DNA of 64,000 bases. Origin: an uncultured Desulfobulbaceae bacterium. GTDB lineage: Bacteria; Desulfobacterota; Desulfobulbia; Desulfobulbales; BM004. The position numbers and the translations under genes are program-made. This document shows, one piece after another, positions 53,025 to 61,562 of this stretch. The stretch is taken from the NCBI GenBank assembly GCA_947259115.1, contig CAMYKS010000023.1, forward strand, positions 25,193-89,192, in the 5' to 3' direction. Position 1 is the stretch's first letter. Every line of letters begins with the position of its first letter. The notes under the pieces were generated by a model. It did no database searches, was not told the origin of the DNA, and saw nothing but the letters and a program-made list of their open reading frames with translations.

Positions 53025-54821
53025 ATGGAAAATATCAGAAACTTTTGCATCATCGCCCATATTGATCATGGGAAGTCCACCCTTGCCGACAGGTTTATCC
53101 AAACCTGTAAAATGGTGAGTGAAAGGGAATTCCGTGACCAGCTTCTCGATGATATGGACATTGAACGGGAAAGGGGCATTACCATAAAAAGCCAGACAAT
53201 CTGCCTGCCATACCAGGCAAAAAACGGTAAGGAATACATTCTTAACCTTGTCGATACGCCCGGTCATGTCGATTTCAGCTATGAAGTGTCACGGGCCCTG
53301 GCATCCTGTGAAGGAGCGCTGCTGCTCATCGATGCCGCCCAGGGCGTTGAAGCCCAGACCCTTGCAAACCTTTACCTGGCCATGGAGACCGACCTGGTCA
53401 TCATTCCGGTCATTAATAAAATTGATCTGCCGGCAGCCGATCCCGAGGCCGTTGCGTTACAGGTTGAGGAGGATCTGGGTCTTGACCCTGACCATATTTG
53501 TCTCTGTTCTGCCAAGACAGGCAAAGGGGTTGAAGAAATCCTGGAAGCTGTGGTCAACCTGCTTCCTCCGCCAGAGGGGGACCCCAAAAAACCCCTTGAA
53601 GCGCTCATCTTTGATGCCCGCTATGATGCCTTCAGAGGCACAATCATCTCCACCAGGATTTTTCAAGGCAGCATCAAACCCGGTGATATTATCCGTTTCA
53701 TGTCCAATGATGCTGTCCACAAGGTTGAGGAGGTCGGACTCTTTCGGCTCACAAAAGAACCCCGGAAAATGCTCAGTGCAGGCGAGGTGGGTTATATCAT
53801 TGCCGGCGTCAAGAATGTCGGCGAGACCAGGAACGGTGACACCATAACCCATAAGGCCAACCCATGCCCCAAGCCTCTCCCGGGATTTAAGGAAGTTAAA
53901 CCGGTTGTTTTTTCCTCAATTTATCCGATCTCCACAGACGATTATGAGGACCTGGTAGTAGCCCTTGAAAAACTCAAACTTAACGATGCTTCCCTGACCT
54001 ACCAGAAGGACTCTTCAACAGCGCTGGGCTTTGGTTTCCGCTGCGGTTTTCTCGGGCTTCTGCACTTGGAAGTTGTCCAGGAAAGACTGGAGCGTGAGTT
54101 TGATATTTCCCTTATCCTCACAGTGCCGACCGTCCTCTACTACTTTTATCTCCAGGACGGCACAAAGCTTGAAATCGACAATCCGGCTTATTTTCCTGAT
54201 CCTTCCAAGATTGCCAAGACTGAAGAGCCCTACATCAAGGCTGTCATTCTCTTCCCGGAACGCTATATGGGTCCTGTCATGAACCTGTGCATGGAGCGTC
54301 GGGGGGTGAATAACCACTACCACTACCCTTCTCCCGGGCGTATAGAATTCAACTGTGATATGCCTTTGGCTGAAGTTATCTACGATTTTTACGACAAGCT
54401 CAAATCCATCACCCAGGGCTATGGTTCCTTTGATTATGACCTTGGAGATTACCGGGAGAGTGACCTTGTCAAGCTTGATATTCTTGTCAACGGCGAAAGA
54501 GTGGATGCCCTCTCACAGCTGGTGCATAAATCCAAGGCAAGGGAACGGGCCCTGCATGCCTGCGAGCGCCTTAAGGAAGAGATCCCCCGCCATATGTTCA
54601 AAATAGCCATTCAGGGGTCCATTGGCTCTACCATCGTGGCCCGGACCAATGTCGCCGCCCTGCGAAAAGATGTGACCGCCAAGTGTTATGGCGGCGATAT
54701 TACCAGAAAACGAAAACTGCTTGAAAAGCAGAAGGCCGGCAAGAAGCGCATGAAAACGGTGGGTAACGTTGATATTCCCCAGCAGGCCTTTCTGGCCGTC
54801 CTTAAATCAGAGCAGAGTTAA
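53025..54821 (+). CDS. lepA: elongation factor 4 (LepA)
   Basis: LepA is a ribosome-bound GTPase that aids translation under stress. The 598 residues show the G1 loop HIDHGKSTLADRF, the switch RERGITIKSQT, DTPGHVDFSYEVSRAL and NKIDLPAADPE. The LepA-specific C-terminal domain ends with KRMKTVGNVDIPQQAFLAVL. It is followed at 33 bases by a hydantoinase B gene. Confidence 0.97.
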   Translation: MENIRNFCIIAHIDHGKSTLADRFIQTCKMVSEREFRDQLLDDMDIERERGITIKSQTICLPYQAKNGKEYILNLVDTPGHVDFSYEVSRALASCEGALLLIDAAQGVEAQTLANLYLAMETDLVIIPVINKIDLPAADPEAVALQVEEDLGLDPDHICLCSAKTGKGVEEILEAVVNLLPPPEGDPKKPLEALIFDARYDAFRGTIISTRIFQGSIKPGDIIRFMSNDAVHKVEEVGLFRLTKEPRKMLSAGEVGYIIAGVKNVGETRNGDTITHKANPCPKPLPGFKEVKPVVFSSIYPISTDDYEDLVVALEKLKLNDASLTYQKDSSTALGFGFRCGFLGLLHLEVVQERLEREFDISLILTVPTVLYYFYLQDGTKLEIDNPAYFPDPSKIAKTEEPYIKAVILFPERYMGPVMNLCMERRGVNNHYHYPSPGRIEFNCDMPLAEVIYDFYDKLKSITQGYGSFDYDLGDYRESDLVKLDILVNGERVDALSQLVHKSKARERALHACERLKEEIPRHMFKIAIQGSIGSTIVARTNVAALRKDVTAKCYGGDITRKRKLLEKQKAGKKRMKTVGNVDIPQQAFLAVLKSEQS

Positions 54822-54854
54822 TCAGCCCGGCGACAGGCAAACCTTTTCGACAAA

Positions 54855-56414
54855 ATGCATGACATCATAGAAGTCGAGGTCTTTAATAAGCTTTTCAATT
54901 CCATTGCCGAAGAGATGGGTATAATCCTTGCCCGTTCCTCTTTCTCGTCAAATATTAAAGAACGCCGGGATTTTTCCTGTGCAATATTTGATGCCGGGGG
55001 AGAGCTGGTTGCCCAGGCCGCGCATATCCCGGTGCACCTTGGGGCCATGCCCATGACCCTTGCAGCGGTTCTTGCCGAGATGGTCATTACCAACGACCCA
55101 TACCGGGGCGGCAGCCACCTGCCTGATATCACCCTGATCGAACCGGTTTTTTACTCTTCCCCTGATCATAGTTCAACGGCCCCCCTTTTTTATGTGGTCA
55201 ATCGTGCGCACCATGCTGATGTGGGTGGTAGAAATCCCGGTTCCATGGGATTGGCCTGCTGCCTCGAGGAGGAAGGATATATTATCGCTCCCACGCTTCT
55301 CTATGCCCAGGGCGTCCATAATGAACAATTCATAAATGACTTTCTGCGCAATGTAAGAAATCCGGAAGAACGTTTGGGCGATCTTCGGGCCCAGACTGCA
55401 TCCCTGGCCCGCGGCAGAATGCGCCTCAATGATATTCTTGAAAAATATCCTGTTAAGCATATCTTCTTCATACTTGATGAGCTCAAAAAGTATGCAGAGC
55501 GGTTGATGCGGAATATCATCGAGCAGTTACCGAACGGGCGCTATTCTTATACTGATTATCTTGATGATGACGGCAGCGGTTCAGTGCCCGTACCCATAAC
55601 AGTCGACCTTGCAATAGGTGATACAGCCATCATCGCTGATTTCAGGCGCAGCAGTGATCAGACTGCTACACCTGTCAATTCGGTCAAGTCTGTGGTCATG
55701 TCGGCAACAGCCTATGTCTTTCAATGCCTTGTCGGCGAGGGACACCCCATTAACCAAGGATCATACAGGCCTCTGCAGATCAAGACCCGGCAGGGCTCCA
55801 TTGTTGATGCCAGCAGCCCTGCACCTGTAGCAGCCGGCAATGTGGAAACCTCACAGAGAATTGTTGATGTCCTGCTTGGAGCCCTGGCTCAAGCAGTTCC
55901 TGAACTGATTCCCGCAGCCAGTTGCGGCAGTATGAACAACATTGCCATCGGGGGGAAAAAGAACCACGCGGGCCGGGAATTTTCCTATTATGAAACAATC
56001 GGCGGCGGCATGGGAGGACGCCCGACAAGTAATGGGCTGAACGGCATCCACACACATATGACCAACACCATGAACACCCCCATCGAGGCCCTGGAGCATA
56101 CTTTTCCTCTTCTGGTTGAACAGTATGGCCTGCGTTATGGCTCCGGCGGAAAGGGCTTGCACAGGGGTGGAGATGGTATAATCAGGTCGTACAGATTTTT
56201 AGAAAAAGCCCACGTCGCGCTTCTTACCGAGAGAAGAAAACTGGCGCCCTATGGTTTGGCCGGCGGCCAGAACGGGCTGAAAGGAAAAAACGAACTGACA
56301 CGGGGAAAAAAGAGAAGAAAACTGGCAGGCAAGCTGGTATTTGAAGCTGAAGCAGATGACCTACTGGTTATCAAAACTCCGGGAGGAGGAGGGTGGGGAC
56401 GGACCACCGGGTAA
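54855..56414 (+). CDS. hyuB: hydantoinase B / oxoprolinase family protein
   Basis: The 519-residue protein has the HyuB features: SIAEEMGIILARSSFSSNIKERRDFSCAIF at the start (in parts), AHIPVHLGAMP, NDPYRGGSHLPDI, NRAHHADVGGRNPGSM and GGGMGGRPTSNGL. The family opens hydantoins or 5-oxoproline with ATP together with HyuA, or forms acetone carboxylase subunits. No hyuA is beside it. Downstream of lepA by 33 bases, it may share that message, though function would not relate. Confidence 0.88.
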   Translation: MHDIIEVEVFNKLFNSIAEEMGIILARSSFSSNIKERRDFSCAIFDAGGELVAQAAHIPVHLGAMPMTLAAVLAEMVITNDPYRGGSHLPDITLIEPVFYSSPDHSSTAPLFYVVNRAHHADVGGRNPGSMGLACCLEEEGYIIAPTLLYAQGVHNEQFINDFLRNVRNPEERLGDLRAQTASLARGRMRLNDILEKYPVKHIFFILDELKKYAERLMRNIIEQLPNGRYSYTDYLDDDGSGSVPVPITVDLAIGDTAIIADFRRSSDQTATPVNSVKSVVMSATAYVFQCLVGEGHPINQGSYRPLQIKTRQGSIVDASSPAPVAAGNVETSQRIVDVLLGALAQAVPELIPAASCGSMNNIAIGGKKNHAGREFSYYETIGGGMGGRPTSNGLNGIHTHMTNTMNTPIEALEHTFPLLVEQYGLRYGSGGKGLHRGGDGIIRSYRFLEKAHVALLTERRKLAPYGLAGGQNGLKGKNELTRGKKRRKLAGKLVFEAEADDLLVIKTPGGGGWGRTTG

Positions 56415-56464
56415 GATGGCCCGCCGCTCATATGAAACTAAAATGTTTTACCGGGGACCATCAA

Positions 56465-56710
56465 TCAGGCAAGAGCGCAATTGCTTTTTTGCTTCATAAT
56501 GGTCTGCATTTCCTGCTTGGTGAGACTAGTGTTCTCAGCCTTGAGCATGTAGACGACGCAGTCTTTACAGATATTGAAAGCCTTTCTGTAGTCGTCCATC
56601 TCGCTGGCAATTTCCCAGCAGGACAAGTCGGGACGTTTTCTTGCCGGACAATCTTCCGTCCCCTCACATTTCATGATTTCCCAACAGGGCAAGTCGCTAT
56701 TTGGTACCAT
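56465..56710 (-). CDS. two-CW domain protein
   Basis: The 81-residue protein carries two CWEI units (CWEIMKC with DCPAR, then SCWEIA) and further cysteines (CKDCVVYML). This is the two-CW type of small Cys-rich protein seen in Desulfobacterota and related anaerobes. A metal site is likely, but function is unknown. It lies 103 bases downstream of engB and converges on hyuB. Confidence 0.75.
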   Translation of the reverse strand: MVPNSDLPCWEIMKCEGTEDCPARKRPDLSCWEIASEMDDYRKAFNICKDCVVYMLKAENTSLTKQEMQTIMKQKSNCALA

Positions 56711-56813
56711 TCACAATCCCCCTTGCTTAAAGTAACCACCAAATTGAAACCTAACTATGTACTTTTACCTATACCCAAAATACTGAAATCTCGGCGAATG
56801 TTTAAATTAACCA

Positions 56814-57413
56814 CTAAACAAGAAAGCTGTCAAGAGCTTGTAAAAGATTATCTCTACCCATTCCGGTTTTCGCTGAAAAAAGTAGCCTGTCAGACTTAGC
56901 CACCCCAAAGCCGGCATCAAGAATGGCCGCGTTTTTGCTGCGCTGATTGCCCGAAAGTTTATCTGCCTTGGTATAGACCAGCAAAAAGGGCACACCATTG
57001 CTCCGGAGCCAGTCCACCAACTGCATGTCGCCAATTTTGGGTTCATGCCGCAGATCCACTATGACAACCACACATTTTAAATTTTCCCTGATTTCGAGGT
57101 ACTCGGTTATCAGATCCTGCCAGGAAGCCTGCATTTTTTTAGAAACCCTGGCATAGCCATACCCAGGCAGATCAACGAGATAGATACTGTTATCCAGCAG
57201 AAAAAAGTTGAGGCTCTGGGTCTTGCCCGGCTTACCGCTGGTCTTTACCAGGTTTTTGCGCTTGATGAGCCGGTTTAACAGACTTGATTTGCCGACATTT
57301 GAACGGCCGGCAAAAGCAATTTCGGGGAGTTCCGGGGCCGGAAGCTGCTTGACATCAAAGACGCTTGTCAGAAAACTTACATCTGCAAAACTCTGGCTGG
57401 AAATATCCGTCAC
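56814..57413 (-). CDS. engB: ribosome biogenesis GTPase EngB (YihA/YsxC)
   Basis: EngB is a small GTPase required for 50S subunit assembly. The 199-residue protein has G1 GRSNVGKSSLLNRL, G3 DLPGYGYARVS and G4 TKADKLSG. The start at 57413 gives a normal length. It is 57 bases after hisG on the same strand. Confidence 0.95.
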   Translation of the reverse strand: MTDISSQSFADVSFLTSVFDVKQLPAPELPEIAFAGRSNVGKSSLLNRLIKRKNLVKTSGKPGKTQSLNFFLLDNSIYLVDLPGYGYARVSKKMQASWQDLITEYLEIRENLKCVVVIVDLRHEPKIGDMQLVDWLRSNGVPFLLVYTKADKLSGNQRSKNAAILDAGFGVAKSDRLLFSAKTGMGRDNLLQALDSFLV

Positions 57414-57470
57414 TGTTGTAGATACCTTGTGGTTTTAGGAACGCCGGCACAGCACGCCATCAAAATGATC

Positions 57471-58343
57471 CTAGATTACCTTGTTGAGGCCATACTCAAT
57501 GATGCCCTCGGCCCCGCTTCTAATGAGCTTTGGTATCAACTCACGCACCTGATGCTCTGAAATAACCGTTTCCACCGAATACCAGTCCGTATTGTAGAGA
57601 TTGGCAACGGTTGGTGCATTCAAGCTGGGTAGTAATGAGATAACCTCGTCGAGCCGGCCGGCGGCAACGTTCATCTTCAGCCCAACTATTTTGTCAGCTC
57701 TGAGCGCGCCCTGCAGCAGCAGAACAATATTTTCAATCTTTTCCCTTTTCCAGGGATCCTCCCAGGCTTTTTTATTGGCAATGAACTGTGTATTTGAAGT
57801 CATCATCTCGTAGATGATGCGTAAACCATGGGCCCGGATAGTGCTTTCCGTTTCAGTCACCTCTACGATGGCATCGGCCAGACCTGAGACAACCTTTGCT
57901 TCCGTGGCTCCCCAGGAAAACTCAATCTCAACGTTAATATTTTTTTCAGCAAAAAAATTACGGCTGTAATTCACAAGTTCTGTGGCTACCTTTTTGCCCT
58001 CAAGGTCTTCAAGTTTTTCAATTTTTGAATCCCCAGGGACCGCAACTACCCAGCGGGTCGATCTCTTGCTGACTTTTGAATAGATCAGGTCGGCAACTAC
58101 AACAACATCGGATCCGTTTTCAAGTATCCAGTCTTTGCCGGTGATACCGGCATCAATTACACCCTGTTCAACATAACGTGACATTTCCTGGGCCCGGCAG
58201 ATGGAACATGCCAGTTCGTCATCATCAATCTCAGGGAAATAGCTGCGCCTGGAAAGCTTGATCCGCCAACCAGACTTCTCAAACAGCTCAATAGTTGCCT
58301 TTTCAAGGCTGCCTTTGGGAATGCCTAATTTCAATACGCTCAT
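57471..58343 (-). CDS. hisG: ATP phosphoribosyltransferase, long form
   Basis: HisG commits PRPP and ATP to histidine synthesis. At 290 residues it is the long form. The catalytic part starts [20 protein letters not shown], with [13 protein letters not shown] and a PRPP loop ([12 protein letters not shown]). The C-terminal regulatory domain ([20 protein letters not shown]) usually mediates feedback inhibition by histidine, so HisZ is not needed. The ATG overlaps hisI by four bases. Confidence 0.96.
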   Translation of the reverse strand: MSVLKLGIPKGSLEKATIELFEKSGWRIKLSRRSYFPEIDDDELACSICRAQEMSRYVEQGVIDAGITGKDWILENGSDVVVVADLIYSKVSKRSTRWVVAVPGDSKIEKLEDLEGKKVATELVNYSRNFFAEKNINVEIEFSWGATEAKVVSGLADAIVEVTETESTIRAHGLRIIYEMMTSNTQFIANKKAWEDPWKREKIENIVLLLQGALRADKIVGLKMNVAAGRLDEVISLLPSLNAPTVANLYNTDWYSVETVISEHQVRELIPKLIRSGAEGIIEYGLNKVI

Positions 58344-58939
58344 TTCTTATATACCTCTCCGGGATCAAATACGGCCTCGCCAATTGTTGCAAATCCTGCC
58401 TCCGACACCTGCCTGAAAAAACAGCTGCGGTACCCTGTATGACATGCTGCACCGCCAAGCTGTTCAACCTGGAATACAACCGTATCATCATCACAGTCCA
58501 CAAGTATTTTTTTGATAAGCTGCAGGTGTCCTGAGGTTTCGCCTTTCAGCCATAGTTTATTCCTTGAACGGCTCCAATAATGGGCCTTGCCAGTTTCCAA
58601 GGTCTTTTGCCAGGCAAGATCGTTTATATAGGCCAGCATCAAAACTTCTTTTGTCTTAAAGTCCTGGACAATTGCCGGTAACAAACCGTTGCCCTTTTCA
58701 AATTGTAAGGTTGGCATACCATCCTCTTCTATGGCTAATTCTTCCGAGTCAATGCTGCCGTTTTCGCCATCCATAAAATGGACTACACATGCAGTACGGA
58801 ATTTACAATATTCCTTCGGGTGTGTACAGCATCCATTCTCTCCATTAACTTTCTCATTATACTTTTCACAAAAAAGATCCATGATTTTTATACTATCTTC
58901 ATATTTTTGAACAAACCTGCGTCTGCCCAAAAATTTCAT
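58340..58939 (-). CDS. hisI: phosphoribosyl-AMP cyclohydrolase with N-terminal extension
   Basis: HisI opens the adenine ring of PR-AMP in histidine synthesis. The catalytic part, from about residue 78, has [27 protein letters not shown] (in parts), [20 protein letters not shown] and the zinc Cys residues in CHTGYRSCF. The first 75 residues are extra and include six Cys ([23 protein letters not shown]), not found in usual 110-130-residue HisI. Start could instead be Met20. It overlaps hisG by four bases. Confidence 0.92.
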   Translation of the reverse strand: MKFLGRRRFVQKYEDSIKIMDLFCEKYNEKVNGENGCCTHPKEYCKFRTACVVHFMDGENGSIDSEELAIEEDGMPTLQFEKGNGLLPAIVQDFKTKEVLMLAYINDLAWQKTLETGKAHYWSRSRNKLWLKGETSGHLQLIKKILVDCDDDTVVFQVEQLGGAACHTGYRSCFFRQVSEAGFATIGEAVFDPGEVYKK

Positions 58940-59233
58940 TTTTTTCTATACGCGCTGCGAAGGGCGACACGGTAGCATATTTCCCATTAAATCTCTACTA
59001 TTACATTATGATTACATTTCTGAATAATATTGCTTCTGACAATTATAGAAAAATGCTCTATAAATTACTGCTTGACACAGAACGTTTTTCATAATTTTTT
59101 ATGCCGTTTGGAATTGCTTCCACAAAAATTGCAAAACAAGCATATGAACAGTGAAAAATAAAAAAATTATGGTTTATAATCTTTCTGAAAATTACGGAAT
59201 CAACACTATAGATTTATACATGAGGATATTAGC
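58940..59233. other. divergent region between hisI and the slyD-like gene
   Basis: 294 AT-rich bases. A TTGACA occurs near 59073 but without a well-spaced -10 box. No gene was seen. Confidence 0.4.
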
Positions 59234-59674
59234 ATGAGAAAAGTGCAGCAGGGGGATCAAGTCAGCATCGAATATGAAGGAAAGCTTCAAAATGGCGAAA
59301 TTATTGAAAGATCAGCAGATACCGGGCCTGTTGAATTTGAAGTTGGATCCGGTGTTATGCCTTCAAGCTTTGAAAAAGCACTAATCGACATGTGCGAGGG
59401 TGAAGAAAAAAACATAACCCTGACACCGGATGATGCATACGGCCCCAGGGATGAAAATCTGCTGCACACGGTCAAGGGAAGTGTTTTTGCGGAGAACATC
59501 CAACCGAAACCAGGAATGGTGCTGGGAATGACAGTGGAAAAGGAAGGTCTGCCTCAAAAAATTCCTGCCTTGGTAACCGCTGTTAACGGAGATGATGTAA
59601 CCATTGATTTCAACCATCCCCTGGCAGGCAAAACCATCAACTATAAGCTGACCTTGAAGAAGATTAAAGACTGA
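59234..59674 (+). CDS. FKBP-type peptidyl-prolyl isomerase, SlyD-like
   Basis: The 146-residue cytosolic isomerase starts with the FKBP strand VSIEYEGKLQNGEIIERS. It has an inserted flap domain between DAYGPRDENL and the second FKBP part (VTIDFNHPLAGKTINYKLTL), as in SlyD. The His-rich nickel tail of E. coli SlyD is absent. GAGG precedes the ATG. It stands alone. Confidence 0.9.
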   Translation: MRKVQQGDQVSIEYEGKLQNGEIIERSADTGPVEFEVGSGVMPSSFEKALIDMCEGEEKNITLTPDDAYGPRDENLLHTVKGSVFAENIQPKPGMVLGMTVEKEGLPQKIPALVTAVNGDDVTIDFNHPLAGKTINYKLTLKKIKD

Positions 59675-59819
59675 TTAGTAACAACTGAATGCTATCGTAT
59701 CCGGACAAACAATGAAAAAGGGCCTGCCAGCATATTTCACCAAATAAGAACGGCACAATCATCAAATGCCCCCTGACTCCACTGTGTCCACAACTTGGCC
59801 GCTGGTTTTGCGGAGTTAC

Positions 59820-61496
59820 TTAGTCAAACTGAAATCCTTTGTCGGAAAACAGCTGCAGACAGGTATCCACTGCAGCGGAGTCATAGAGGGTCCCGCTTTC
59901 CTCCTGAATATGCTCAAGTGCCTCTTCCACACCCCTGGCAGGACGGTAGGGTCGGTGCGAAGCCATGGCCTCAACCACATCGGCCACGCAGATAATTTTT
60001 GCCTCGATAAGTATCTGCTCCGAGGAAAGCCCCTGGGGATAGCCGGAACCATCCAGTCTCTCATGGTGCTGGTGCACTATCTGGGCAATGGGCCAGGGAA
60101 AATCGATGGTTTTAAGCAGGTCATACCCGACCTGGGAGTGGGTGCGGATGAGATTGAACTCAATGTCGTTCAGACGGCTGGGTTTTGACAGAATCTCGGC
60201 AGGCACATAGATCTTGCCGAGATCATGAACAACTCCTGCCATGAAGATGCCTTCGACCTGGTTTTCTGTCAGGCCCATCTCTGCGGCAATTGCTTTTGCC
60301 AGTGTTGCCACGCGACGCTGATGACCGGCTGTATAAGGATCCCGTACTTCAACTGTTGAGGCAACCACCTTGATGGTTCCCGACAATGCCGTCTGCAGTT
60401 TATCAACATGCAACTCAATCTCTTTGCCTGCCTGAATTCTCTCAATACGAATCCGCAGGGCGCAGATACCGTAGGCGAGATCATTGGCCAATCCCATGAG
60501 GCGATCTATCTCACTTTGATCAAACGCTTCAGGATCTTTGGCATAAATTGTCAGGACCCCAAGCACCTTGCCTTCATATATCAGCGGCAGGGCAATAGAT
60601 GAATTGAAATTTCTTTTGAGCATTTCATCACGATAGAACAGTAATGTTTGGTTCTCTCCGGAGTTCTCATTAACCACAGGTTTGCCGGTGCGGATAGCTG
60701 TTCCGGTGGGCCCGCGCCCATGTTCACAGTCATCCCAGGAAATATTTAATATATCCAGAAACCCATCATTTTTCCCAAACCAGGCAACCGGCTTTATGCT
60801 TTTTTCAGTATTTTGTTCCGCAAAACCTACCCAGGCCATCTCATAAGCCCCCACATCAATAATGATCCGACAAATTTCCTGGATAAGATTCTGTTCATCC
60901 GTAGCTCTGACCACAGCGTGAATACAGTCACTGAGCATTGTCAGCTCCAAATTTTTTTTGCTCAGCAATTCTTCAGCTTCCTTGCGCACGGCAACTTCAC
61001 TCTGAATGTCATAATATGCTTTCTCAAGTTCCGTTCGCCGCAGCTCTACTTCAGATGTGCGCTTCTCAACCTCCTCTTCAAGGTGTTCTCTGTACTTTTT
61101 TTTCTGTTCAATAAATTCGGCCCGCTCCAAGGCCTTGTTCACGGCATGTTCAAGAACCCCCATATCATGAATTGGCTTGGCAATATAATCCCAGGCCCCC
61201 AGTTTTAAGGCCTTGATAGCATCACCGATCGTTCCCATTCCTGAAACCAGAATAACCGGGGTATCCGGAGATTCCTGGATTATATTTCCCAACACTTCCA
61301 GGCCATCCATCTCCGGCATGCGCAGGTCAAGCATGACAAGATCCGGTGCTTCACGCCTAAATACCTCCAAACCAAGGCGGCCGTTTTCAGCCTGCAGAAC
61401 TTCATAGCCGCTGTCTTCAAGATAGGCGACTAATATTTCCCGGACGAATTCATCATCATCTACAGTCAGTATTTTCTTTGTCTTCGTTTCTTGCAT
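59820..61496 (-). CDS. response regulator with GAF and HD-GYP domains
   Basis: The 558-residue protein has a receiver domain with phosphoacceptor Asp57 (LVMLDLRMP), a coiled coil (about 130-185), a GAF domain (about 195-345) and an HD-GYP domain with HDLGK at 424-428 and HHERLDGSGYP at 477-487. All residues of an active cyclic-di-GMP phosphodiesterase are present. It follows the sensor kinase by 66 bases and is its likely partner. Confidence 0.93.
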   Translation of the reverse strand: MQETKTKKILTVDDDEFVREILVAYLEDSGYEVLQAENGRLGLEVFRREAPDLVMLDLRMPEMDGLEVLGNIIQESPDTPVILVSGMGTIGDAIKALKLGAWDYIAKPIHDMGVLEHAVNKALERAEFIEQKKKYREHLEEEVEKRTSEVELRRTELEKAYYDIQSEVAVRKEAEELLSKKNLELTMLSDCIHAVVRATDEQNLIQEICRIIIDVGAYEMAWVGFAEQNTEKSIKPVAWFGKNDGFLDILNISWDDCEHGRGPTGTAIRTGKPVVNENSGENQTLLFYRDEMLKRNFNSSIALPLIYEGKVLGVLTIYAKDPEAFDQSEIDRLMGLANDLAYGICALRIRIERIQAGKEIELHVDKLQTALSGTIKVVASTVEVRDPYTAGHQRRVATLAKAIAAEMGLTENQVEGIFMAGVVHDLGKIYVPAEILSKPSRLNDIEFNLIRTHSQVGYDLLKTIDFPWPIAQIVHQHHERLDGSGYPQGLSSEQILIEAKIICVADVVEAMASHRPYRPARGVEEALEHIQEESGTLYDSAAVDTCLQLFSDKGFQFD

Positions 61497-61562
61497 TTTG
61501 GATTCAAGTTCCTCTTTCCTGGAATATTATGCAGACATGAAACCCTTTTGCATTCACATTCT

